DNA of 64,000 bases, from the NCBI RefSeq assembly GCF_023074055.1, contig NZ_JADPKR010000108.1, forward strand, positions 186,001-250,000. The letters run 5' to 3'. Below are positions 47,738 through 55,763 of this stretch, piece after piece. A program made the position numbers and the translations under genes. Within the stretch, counting starts at the first letter, position 1, and the number at the start of each line of letters is the position of its first letter. The notes beneath the pieces were generated by a model that made no database searches, was not told the origin of the DNA, and worked only from the letters and a program-made list of their open reading frames with translations. This DNA is from Bradyrhizobium sp. 141. GTDB taxonomy: Bacteria > Pseudomonadota > Alphaproteobacteria > Rhizobiales > Xanthobacteraceae.

Positions 47738-48682
47738 CTATTCTGCAGCCTGTTGTGACGATCGGATGGCGGGCAGATTCTTCACCAGCGCGGTCACTTC
47801 CGCGATCTCCTGTTCGGTGAGGTCGGTCAGCGGCGGGCGCACCGGGCCGGAATCGCGGCCGATCACCTTCATGCCGGCCTTGATGATCGAGACCGCATAG
47901 CCCTTCTTGCGGTTGCGGATCGCGATCAGCGGCAGGATGAAATCCTTCAGCCCGGCCTGAATCGTCGCGTGGTCGCGCTTGCGCACGGCCGTATAGAAAT
48001 TGGTCGCGAACTCCGGAACGAAGTTGAACACGGCGGAGGAATAGGTCGTCACACCCATGTCGAGATAGGGCAGGGCGAAGGTCTCGGCCGTCGGCAGGCC
48101 GCCGACATAGGTCAGGCGGTCGCCGAGCTTGGTGTAGACGCGGGTCATCAGCTCGATGTCGCCGATGCCGTCCTTGTAGCCGACGAGGTTCGGGCAGCGC
48201 TCGGCAAGGCGGGCGAGTGTGTCCGGCTGGAGAATCGCGTTGTCCCGGTTGTAGACGATGACGCCGATCTTCACCGAGGCGCAGACCGCCTCGACATGGG
48301 CGGCAAGGCCCTCCTGCTCGGCATGGGTGAGATAGGGCGGCAGCAGCAACAGGCCGTCGGCGCCGGCCTTTTCCGCGCCGATCGCGATCTCGCGGGCGAT
48401 CGCGGTGCCATAGCCGGTGCCGGCAAGCACGGGCACGCGGCCCTTGGTCTCCTCGACGGCAATCTTGACGACGTGCGGAACCTCGGTCGGCGTCAGCGAG
48501 AAGAATTCGCCGGTGCCGCCGGCAGCGAACAGGCCGGCAACGTCGTAGCCGCACAGCCAGTCCATATTGGAGCGGTAGGTCGCCTCGTCGAAGGAGTAGT
48601 CAGCCTTAAACGGCGTGACGGGGAAAGACAGGAGGCCGGATCCGATCTTCTGGGCCATTTCCTGCGGGGTCATCTTGCTCAC
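47738..48682 (-). CDS. kdgD: 5-Dehydro-4-deoxyglucarate dehydratase
   Basis: The 314-residue TIM barrel belongs to the DHDPS/NAL aldolase superfamily. The Schiff-base lysine is K170 in LVGYKDGIGD and the partner tyrosine is Y144 in VIVYNRDN; AAGGTGEFFSLT matches the pyruvoyl-binding loop. KdgD dehydrates and decarboxylates 5-keto-4-deoxyglucarate to 2-oxoglutarate semialdehyde and CO2. It leads the catabolic operon and is preceded by the LysR regulator gene on the same strand. Confidence 0.93.
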   Translation of the reverse strand: MSKMTPQEMAQKIGSGLLSFPVTPFKADYSFDEATYRSNMDWLCGYDVAGLFAAGGTGEFFSLTPTEVPHVVKIAVEETKGRVPVLAGTGYGTAIAREIAIGAEKAGADGLLLLPPYLTHAEQEGLAAHVEAVCASVKIGVIVYNRDNAILQPDTLARLAERCPNLVGYKDGIGDIELMTRVYTKLGDRLTYVGGLPTAETFALPYLDMGVTTYSSAVFNFVPEFATNFYTAVRKRDHATIQAGLKDFILPLIAIRNRKKGYAVSIIKAGMKVIGRDSGPVRPPLTDLTEQEIAEVTALVKNLPAIRSSQQAAE

Positions 48683-48812
48683 GGGCGCTGCTCCCTTATT
48701 GCGTGTTGTGGAGGACGCGGGCTTTAGGCCTGCGCGTCCATGCGCCGTGGTTTAGGAGACCGTTCGATGCGGGTCCAAGCCAAAGCCTATATCGACCGAT
48801 GCGAAATCAGCA

Positions 48813-49718
48813 TCAATCTTCCGCGGGCTCCGTGGAGGCGAGTTCGCCGGCGATTTTGACCAGCGCCGACAGCAGCGGATTCTCGTCGTCGCGGCGCCAG
48901 ACCATGAACAGCTCGACCGGAACGCGCGTGCGCAGCTTCAGCGGGCGCAGGCGCACGTCGGAAATCTTCAGGCTCGCAGCCGCCGCCGGCACGATGGCAA
49001 GGCCGAGGCCGGCGCGCACCATGGCGAGGATCGAGTGGATCTGGCTCAAATGCTGGACGTAGCGCGGCAGCACGTCGGCGCGGGTGAACAGCGCCACCAG
49101 CAGATCGTGGAAGTACCGGCTCTCATAGGGCGAATACATCACGAAGGGCTGGTCGTCAAAATCCTTGATGGTGATGCTGTCGGCATTCGCGAGCGGATGC
49201 TTCTTCGGGATCGCGGCGAGCAGCGGCTCGGCGACGACGCGGCGGCTGGTGAGTTCGGGGCGCGCGATCGGCGGCCTGAGCAGGCCGGCGTCGATCTGGC
49301 CCGAGGTCAGCGCCTCGAACTGGTCGCCCGACACCATCTCCTTCAGCGAGAAGTCGACCTCGGGCAGCTTGGCACGGCACGCCGCGACGAGCTCGGGAAG
49401 GAAGCCGTAAGCTGCGGCGGCCGTGAAGCCGATCTTCACCGAGCCGGTCTTGCCGAGCGCGATGCGGCGGGCGACTTGCGAAGCGCTCTCCGCAAGCTTG
49501 AGAATGCGGCGCGCCTCCGGCAGGAAGCTGCGTCCCGCAGGGGTGAGACGGACCGAGCGGCTGGTGCGCTCCAGCAGCGGCGCGTCGATGATATGCTCGA
49601 GCACCTGGATCTGCCGGGACAGCGGCGGCTGGGTCATGTTCAGCCGCGCGGCGGCGCGGCCGAAATGCAGTTCCTCCGCCACCGTGACGAAACAGCGGAG
49701 TTGGTTGAGGTCGAACAT
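48813..49718 (-). CDS. LysR-family transcriptional regulator
   Basis: The 301-residue protein has an N-terminal winged HTH (LNQLRCFVTVAEELHFGRAA, then ARLNMTQPPLSRQIQVLE) and a periplasmic-binding-like effector domain. PPLSRQI and the effector-domain start resemble regulators of aromatic or sugar-acid catabolism. Lying between gudP and kdgD on the same strand, it probably senses glucarate or galactarate. The 130-base gap before kdgD is the likeliest operator site. Start 49718 gives the conventional MFDLNQLRCF N-terminus. Confidence 0.88.
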   Translation of the reverse strand: MFDLNQLRCFVTVAEELHFGRAAARLNMTQPPLSRQIQVLEHIIDAPLLERTSRSVRLTPAGRSFLPEARRILKLAESASQVARRIALGKTGSVKIGFTAAAAYGFLPELVAACRAKLPEVDFSLKEMVSGDQFEALTSGQIDAGLLRPPIARPELTSRRVVAEPLLAAIPKKHPLANADSITIKDFDDQPFVMYSPYESRYFHDLLVALFTRADVLPRYVQHLSQIHSILAMVRAGLGLAIVPAAAASLKISDVRLRPLKLRTRVPVELFMVWRRDDENPLLSALVKIAGELASTEPAED

Positions 49719-49786
49719 CGATACATGCCTTAGATGAATAAGGCGTTTCCCCGGCACTTCTAGCATCGATCACCCCCAAAACAAAG

Positions 49787-49809
49787 ACGGCGGCTTTTGA
49801 GGCCGCCGT
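49787..49809 (-). terminator. Terminator after gudP
   Basis: Arms ACGGCGGC (49787-49794) and GCCGCCGT (49802-49809) close on a seven-base loop. On the minus strand the stem is followed by CTTTGTTTTGGG. It lies 33 bases after the gudP stop and separates gudP from the LysR gene. Confidence 0.75.
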
Positions 49810-49841
49810 TGAGTTGCCTGGTCAAGCTCCCATGGGAGCCC

Positions 49842-51194
49842 TCAGGAGGAACGTTTGAGCGTCACCCGCTCGATCTTGCCGACGATGACGAGATAGGCGA
49901 ACGCCGCCACCAGCGCGTTGAGGCCGACGAACACCAGCGCGCCGTTGAACGAGCCGGTCGCGGCCAGGATGTAGCCGATCACGATCGGGGTGGTGATCGA
50001 GGAGAGGTTGCCGAAGGTGTTGAACAGGCCGCCGGAGACGCCGCCGGCTTCCTTCGGCGAGGTGTCGGAGACCACCGCCCAGCCGAGCGCGCCGATGCCC
50101 TTGCCGAAGAAGGCGAGCGCCATAAAGCCGACCACCAGCGCCTGTCCATCGACATAGTTGCAGGCGATGATCGACATCGACAGCAGCATGCCGCCGACGA
50201 TCGGGATCTTGCGCGCCATGGTCAGCGAACCGGTCCTGCGTAGGATCGCATCCGAGATGATGCCGCCGAGCACGCCGCCGATGAAGCCGCACAGCGCGGG
50301 CAGCGTCGCGACGAAGCCGGCTTGCAGGATCGACAGGCCGCGCTCCTTGACCAGATAGACCGGGAACCAGGTCAGGAAGAAATAGGTCAGCGTGTTGATG
50401 CAGTATTGGCCGAGATAGACGCCGAGCATCATGCGGTTGGAGAGCAACTGGCGGATGTGGTCCCAGCCGGAGCCGGCCTCGGGCGCACGCGCGCGCGGCA
50501 GATCGTTCTTGGGCGCGTCGAGATCGACCAGCGCGCCGCCCTCCTTGATGTACTCGAACTCGGCGTCATTGATCGAAGGATGCTCCTTCGGGCCATAGAT
50601 GGTCTTGATCCAGACGAAGCCCATGACGATGCCGAGCGCACCCATCACGAAGAACACGAAGCGCCAGCCGTAAGAGTGCGCGATCCAGCCCATCAGCGGC
50701 GCGAAGATCACGGTGGCGAAATACTGTCCCGAATTGAAGAAGGCCGAGGCGGTGCCGCGCTCGCTGCCCGGAAACCAGGCGGCGACGATACGGGCATTGG
50801 CGGGGAAGGACGGCGCTTCCGCGATGCCGACCAGGAGGCGGAGCGCGAACAGCACGGCGATGGCCGCGCCGGCGCTGAGGAAGCCGACCCAGCCCTGCAT
50901 CAGCGTGAACAGCGATCAGATGATGATGCTGAAGGCGTAGACGATGCGCGAGCCGTAGCGGTCGAGCAGCCAGCCGCCCGGCACCTGCGCCGCGACATAG
51001 GACCAGCCGAAAGCCGAGAAGATCCAGCCCATGGCGACGGGATCGAGATGCAGCTCCTTGGAGAGCGCGGGGCCGGCGATCGACAGCGTGGCGCGGTCGG
51101 CATAATTGACGGTCGTGACCAGGAACAACATGGTCACGATGAGCAGTCTGACGCGAGACCTCCTCGCATCCGCTGCGGACACCACTGCGCTCAT
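49842..51194 (-). pseudogene. gudP: Glucarate/galactarate MFS transporter GudP, interrupted by an in-frame TGA
   Basis: The frame from 51194 encodes a GudP-type MFS transporter: VNYADRATLSIAGPALSKEL, MGWIFSAFGWSYVAAQVPGG, and later GIAEAPSFPANARIVAAWFP and CINTLTYFFLTWFPVYLVKE. At codon 93 (50916-50918) there is a TGA stop between YAFSIII and SLFTLMQGW. E. coli GudP has tryptophan (IFIWSMFTLLQGF) there, so one G-to-A change of TGG explains it. The rest of the frame is intact to 49842 (450 codons in all). GGGAGG precedes the start. As written, the product stops after three helices. A sequencing error or a recent mutation are the two readings. Confidence 0.9.
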
Positions 51195-51388
51195 CAGGCG
51201 CCTCCCTAGAACTCGAACCCGTTTCCCCGAGACGAGTCCTAGAGGCGCGCGCGGCAAAGTGTCCAAGTTCAAGGCAGTATCGATCGATGCCGTTTTTGGA
51301 TTGATGGAACGGCAAGTCGGGGGAACGATCATAAGGTGCCGAGAATGTGCACGATGGTGATGCGCGAGATTATGCCGCGCGCACCGTT

Positions 51389-51466
51389 GTCATTGCGAGC
51401 GCAGCGAAGCAATCCAGAGTCCCTCCGTGGAAAGATTCTGGATTGCTTCGCTGCGCTCGCAATGAC
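51389..51466. repeat. Palindromic intergenic repeat, family B
   Basis: Arms of about 30 bases starting GTCATTGCGAGCGCAGCGAA are perfectly complementary across an 18-base centre. Related copies are at 22065-22151 and, partly, 62763-62826. Together with the next repeat it fills the gap between gudP and the SGNH hydrolase gene. Confidence 0.92.
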
Positions 51467-51482
51467 GGTCTGCCGGCTGCGC

Positions 51483-51552
51483 GTAGCCCGCATGAGCGAA
51501 GCGATATGCGGGGACAGTGGTCCCGGATGTCGCTTTCGCTCATCCGGGCTAC
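51483..51552. repeat. Palindromic intergenic repeat, family A
   Basis: The ends GTAGCCCGCATGAGCGAAG and CTTTCGCTCATCCGGGCTAC are complementary with two mismatches. It is a copy of the repeat at 1244-1328, with a shorter centre, and lies 16 bases after a family B repeat. Confidence 0.9.
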
Positions 51553-51565
51553 GATACCGCCTGCG

Positions 51566-53518
51566 CTACTGCCTTGCGCTCGGCAACAGCTGCGGCAGGA
51601 ATCCGCGCGTCACACCCGGCGGCACGGCGTCCAGCCCGAGCACGGCGCTCGCGGCCGGCAGCGCCGCATCCGCCATCGCGGCATGACCTTCGGCGCTCGG
51701 ATGCACCGCGCCGCCATAGACGGCGGAGAGCACGCCCCAGGTGGCATCGTGGATGTCGGTCGGCTGGCTCGCCGCCGGCAATCCCTGCGGATAGGTCATC
51801 GCGGCAAAATAGCTGTCATTGGCGTCGCGGATCCAGCGCCCGCGCGGCAGGTAGGCACGATATTCCGAGGCGCCGCGGCCGCACAGCATCGGCTGGCTCG
51901 CTGCGCTCACGATATCAGGATTGAAGCTCTGGCCGTTCTCGGCAAAGCAGGTGCGATCGAATTCGGGATCGTTGCCTGAATGGGCGCAGAAGCCGTGATC
52001 GGCGAACGCCGCCTGGTGCGCATCGACGAAGGTCATGCGGTCGGCTTCGACATCGCGGCACAGCGCGCCACGGGTGCAGGTGGCGAGCCCCTTCAGTTGT
52101 GGCAAGAACTCGGTGTCGACGAAGGTCGAAACGCGGGCAAGGCGCTGCGGATCGGCGTTGAAGGACGGATGGATGTCGAAGCCGGCCCGGCCGCCGCGAC
52201 AGGGCACGCCGCCCTCGGCAAGCGCAGGATTGGCGTAGGAGACATAGACGACGTGCGAGAGGTCGCCACCGACGAGCGGCTTCAGCGCCTCGCGCAGCTT
52301 GACGAAATTCTGTGGCAGCTCGCGCGCCAGCGCATCGCGGGAATCGTCGACGCTCGCCATCACGCCGGAGCGGCGGAACAGCGTGCGCTCGGTCGCGGTC
52401 TCGACGATCACGTCGGCGACGAGACCGGAGAAATAGACATCGTTGGCGCCGACCGAGAGCAGCACGAGGTCGAGCGTGCGGTCGGGCTGGCGTTTCTTTG
52501 CCGCGGTGAGCGCCTCGCGCAATTCCGCGACCTGCGCGTTCACACTGGTATTGCAGACGCCGGTTTTGCCGGGCGGGCATTCGCGGGCGCGCTGCGAGCC
52601 GAGCAGCCCGTCGCCGATGCTGGCGCCGGTGCAGGCGAGCGGCAGGTAGGTCACGGCGATGTGAGTGTAGCGCACCGCGAGCGCCAGCGCAGTGCGCGTC
52701 TGGTAGCTATACAGCGAGCGGTGGCAGGGCGCGTTGAACCAGAGCGCGCTGTAGCGTTGCCAGTTGGCGAGCGTATCCGGCGCCTCGCAGGCGCGGCCGC
52801 CCTTGAAGCCGTGGCGGCTCGGACGGTAATACTGCGCACCGGCGGTACCGAGATAGGAGCGGAAGCAAAAACCTTCGTCCGACAGCGCCAGCGGCCGGTC
52901 CGGATTGCCTTCGCCTGAAGCAATGCTGTCGCCGAGGCCGGCGACGAAAATGTCGCGGACCTGGATCTCGGTCTGGACGCGCTGGGTCGGATCGGAGCCG
53001 GAGGAGACGTCGACGGTTGCGACTGTCTGCTTGCCGTAGCGGACACGTAAGTTGATCGGCTCGGCGCAGTCGAAGGTCGATTGTTGCGGGCCGTCGCCGT
53101 CGTCGAACGACCAGGCGCAGGTGGCGCCGACCGGCACGGCGCCAACGAGGCGCACGGTGACCGGATGGTCGATCGGGGTGAGGTAGTTTTCCTTGGTGTT
53201 ATCGCGGGTGCAGGGCTGGTTAACCCGACCCTGGAGGTCGATGCAGAGGCGGTTGACCATGTTGCGGGCCCAGCCGCGGCCTTCGCTCTGGAGCTCCAGC
53301 GATTGTTCAGCGGCCAGGATGTTGCGGTTGCGCGCGTTCTCGACATGGAGCAGGAAGTCGCGCTCCTCGCGGAACAGCCGGAAGCGGTTACGTACCTCCC
53401 AGCTGATCTGCAGGGTGCCGGAATCCTGAGCGGCGGCGCGCTGGGGCGGCAAGGCGATCAGAATCCCCGCAAGCAGCAGGGCGCCTGCGGAAAGGGTACG
53501 AAGGGGGAGAGGGATCAT
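51566..53518 (-). CDS. Large secreted SGNH/GDSL hydrolase
   Basis: The 650-residue protein has a signal peptide (to about residue 30), an N-terminal beta-rich region (31-190, including CAWSFDDGDGPQQSTFDC that resembles a PKD/Ig-like fold) and an SGNH hydrolase domain. Block I is GLGDSIASGEG with S198 as nucleophile, block III is SVGANDVYFSG, and block V is AVHPSAEGHAAMAD with the catalytic His. At least ten cysteines in the mature part suggest disulfides and an extracytoplasmic location. Lipase, esterase or carbohydrate deacetylase activity is possible; the substrate is unknown. Confidence 0.86.
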   Translation of the reverse strand: MIPLPLRTLSAGALLLAGILIALPPQRAAAQDSGTLQISWEVRNRFRLFREERDFLLHVENARNRNILAAEQSLELQSEGRGWARNMVNRLCIDLQGRVNQPCTRDNTKENYLTPIDHPVTVRLVGAVPVGATCAWSFDDGDGPQQSTFDCAEPINLRVRYGKQTVATVDVSSGSDPTQRVQTEIQVRDIFVAGLGDSIASGEGNPDRPLALSDEGFCFRSYLGTAGAQYYRPSRHGFKGGRACEAPDTLANWQRYSALWFNAPCHRSLYSYQTRTALALAVRYTHIAVTYLPLACTGASIGDGLLGSQRARECPPGKTGVCNTSVNAQVAELREALTAAKKRQPDRTLDLVLLSVGANDVYFSGLVADVIVETATERTLFRRSGVMASVDDSRDALARELPQNFVKLREALKPLVGGDLSHVVYVSYANPALAEGGVPCRGGRAGFDIHPSFNADPQRLARVSTFVDTEFLPQLKGLATCTRGALCRDVEADRMTFVDAHQAAFADHGFCAHSGNDPEFDRTCFAENGQSFNPDIVSAASQPMLCGRGASEYRAYLPRGRWIRDANDSYFAAMTYPQGLPAASQPTDIHDATWGVLSAVYGGAVHPSAEGHAAMADAALPAASAVLGLDAVPPGVTRGFLPQLLPSARQ

Positions 53519-53608
53519 GGCCCGCTGTTCAACGGCAAAGTTGAGGCGGAAATAAGAGAGGATTGCTCCCCCGCCTGCAACCTTCGTCTCACGGGTTTGA
53601 GGGTCCGC

Positions 53609-54691
53609 CTACCGCTTGCCGGCCTGCCGCAGCGCCCGTTCGCGCTCCATCGCGGCCACCTGCTTGGGCAGATTAGCCTGGGCGCAGGCCTCCGCCAGCC
53701 GTCGCCGCTCCTGCCACGGCGCGACCACGTTCATCCAGAGCTCGCGCGTGCCCATGATGGAGATGGCGAGGCCGAACGGGATCACGAAATAGAGGATGCG
53801 GAACACCAGCAGCGTCGCCAGAAGCTCCTCGCGGCCGAATTGGGGCAGCGCCACCAGCATGGCGGCATCGAACACGCCGATCGAGCCGGGCGCATGGCTG
53901 GCAAAGCCGATCAGCGTCGCCAGGATGAACACCACGGCAAGCGACATGAAGTCGATCGGCGGATTGGCAGGCATCAGCAGATACATTGCCAAGGCGCAGA
54001 AGCCGAGATCGACCACGCCGATCAGGATCTGCACCAGGGTCAGCGGCGCCGAGGGCAGCACCACCTTCCAGCCCTTTTGGCCGAGCTCCCGCCGCTTCTC
54101 GCCCATGCACAGCCAGACCAGATATGCGCCAATCGAGGTAAGGCCGCCGAGCGCGATCAGCCGGTTGATCGACGGGGGAAGCTGATCCATCGAGGACGCC
54201 GCATCCGGATGGACGGCCAGGCCGATCGAGAGCACGAAGATGTTACCGAGCCAGAAGGTGAGGCCCGACAGGAAGCAGATCTTGGCGACGTCGATCGCGT
54301 TCAGCCCGTAATCCGAATAGATCCGGAAGCGGATCGCGCCGCCGGTGAAGACGGTGGCGCCGATGTTGTGGCCGATCGAATAGGACGTGAAGCTGGAGAG
54401 TGCCGCGATGCGATAAGGCACGTGCTTCTTGCCGATCGTTCGCAGTGCAAAAAAGTCGTAGAATGTCAGCGTACAGAACGCGAAGAAGACGCAGATCGCC
54501 GCGAGCCCGATGCTCCCGCGGGGAATCTCGGTCAACGCGGTCAGGATGACCCCGGTATCGATGCCCTTGAGGGTCCGCACCAGCGTCGTGATCGCGAAGG
54601 CGATGATGAAGATGCTCGCGGCAACTCCGAGCCGTCGCCAGCCGATCCATCTCTTGAAGCCGCGCTTCAGCGCAGGCAGCAGTCCGTGCAT
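53609..54691 (-). CDS. Lysylphosphatidylglycerol synthase TM-region-like membrane protein
   Basis: The 360-residue protein has about eight membrane helices of the LPG_synthase_TM (UPF0104) family. The most typical stretch is YSIGHNIGATVFTGGAIRFRIYSDYGL, and GFASHAPGSIGVFDAAML is the second motif. It matches the flippase half of MprF without its aminoacyl-transferase domain, so it may flip a lipid or belong to the related hopanoid/glycolipid-transport group. Start 54691 and the C-terminal basic tail (RERALRQAGKR) delimit the frame. The gene is monocistronic. Confidence 0.85.
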   Translation of the reverse strand: MHGLLPALKRGFKRWIGWRRLGVAASIFIIAFAITTLVRTLKGIDTGVILTALTEIPRGSIGLAAICVFFAFCTLTFYDFFALRTIGKKHVPYRIAALSSFTSYSIGHNIGATVFTGGAIRFRIYSDYGLNAIDVAKICFLSGLTFWLGNIFVLSIGLAVHPDAASSMDQLPPSINRLIALGGLTSIGAYLVWLCMGEKRRELGQKGWKVVLPSAPLTLVQILIGVVDLGFCALAMYLLMPANPPIDFMSLAVVFILATLIGFASHAPGSIGVFDAAMLVALPQFGREELLATLLVFRILYFVIPFGLAISIMGTRELWMNVVAPWQERRRLAEACAQANLPKQVAAMERERALRQAGKR

Positions 54692-55001
54692 TCATCCTCC
54701 CGGCGGGGGGCAAGACCGACCGGGCCAGACATTGGCCGGTCGGGTGCGATGATGGCCAAAGGCAGGCATCGATCGCTAGGCATGATCCAGCTCATTTAAG
54801 GCAAAAACAGCGGCTTGTGCAGCCCTTGACAACAATAGGTTCTGCGCTGGACTGGCTACTTTTGTCATACGCGGTTCACATCGCAGGCGCGTTAAGCATA
54901 TGAGTCGTGAAACCGGCCGGCTCGCGCATTTCGTGTGCTGTCATGATTTCAGGTCCCGGCGTCGTCCGCATTGTTCCAGCGCAAGCCATACGGGGCTTTT
55001 T
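54692..55001. other. Intergenic stretch with no gene recognised
   Basis: This is the first 310 bases of the 426-base gap between the LPG-synthase-like gene and the DUF892 gene. I see no plausible gene, repeat of the families above, or RNA. The end of the gap holds the general-stress promoter annotated separately. Confidence 0.6.
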
Positions 55002-55026
55002 GGAACGTCGCTGTCGCGCGCTCGTT
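55002..55026 (+). promoter_or_regulatory. EcfG-type general stress promoter
   Basis: GGAAC at 55002-55006 and CGTT at 55023-55026 are separated by exactly 16 bases, matching the GGAAC-N16/17-CGTT promoter of the alphaproteobacterial general stress sigma factor EcfG. It lies about 90 bases before the DUF892 gene start on the same strand. Confidence 0.75.
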
Positions 55027-55117
55027 GTGCCCCATCAGCAACCGAACATGGCGGAATAAGCGGCTTTTCGTGCAAGCCGCTGCCGTCGTGTTCCAGAAAC
55101 CGAAAGAGGACGGAACG

Positions 55118-55624
55118 ATGGGACTGTTCACAAAAGACATCAAAACCATGAACGACCTGTTCGTGCACCAGCTCCAGGACATCTATTATGCCGAGCAGCA
55201 GCTGACCAAGGCGCTGCCGAAAATGGCAAGCAAGGCCACCGATCCCCAGCTGAAACAGGGCTTTTTGACGCACCTCGAGGAAACCAAGCAGCATGTCGCT
55301 CGGCTCGAGGAGGTCTTCAAGATGCATGGCGTCCCTGTGAAGGCAGTCGATTGCCCGGCCATTGACGGCATCATCGAGGAAGCCGACGAGACCGCCGGCG
55401 AAGTGGCCGACAAGGCGGTGCTCGACGCGGCGCTGATCAATGCGGCGCAGGCCGCCGAACATTACGAGATCGTGCGCTACGGCAGCCTGATCGCCTGGGC
55501 CAAGCAGCTCGGCCGCAACGACTGCGCCAGCGTGCTCGCCAAGACGCTCGAGGAAGAGAAGGCGACCGACATGAAGCTGACGAAACTCGCCGAGAGCAAG
55601 GTGAACCTGCGCGCGGCGAGTTAA
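55118..55624 (+). CDS. DUF892 (YciE/YciF) ferritin-like protein
   Basis: The 168-residue protein is a four-helix ferritin-like domain of the DUF892/YciF family. DLFVHQLQDIYYAEQQL holds the first carboxylate and His positions, FLTHLEETKQHVARLE the second, AAEHYEIVRYG the third, and LAKTLEEEKATDMKL the last. These repeated E and H residues are spaced to bind a di-iron or di-manganese centre. Family members are stress-induced. An EcfG-type promoter lies upstream, consistent with a general stress response. RBS AGAGGA sits nine bases before ATG 55118. Confidence 0.92.
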   Translation: MGLFTKDIKTMNDLFVHQLQDIYYAEQQLTKALPKMASKATDPQLKQGFLTHLEETKQHVARLEEVFKMHGVPVKAVDCPAIDGIIEEADETAGEVADKAVLDAALINAAQAAEHYEIVRYGSLIAWAKQLGRNDCASVLAKTLEEEKATDMKLTKLAESKVNLRAAS

Positions 55625-55763
55625 GCCCACGCTCGACCAGGATGGCGCGGCGCGGTCATCCGCGCGGCGCTTGCATGCCCTGCATCATCATTCGGTCATT
55701 ATCGAAGCATGATGGCGGGCCGGCAGCGTATGTTTCGCATGGGGCTGCAATCGAGGTGGCAGC

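Noticed and set aside
50916..50918. Selenocysteine at the TGA of gudP
   Set aside because: The family has tryptophan, not cysteine, at this position and no MFS transporter of this type uses selenocysteine.
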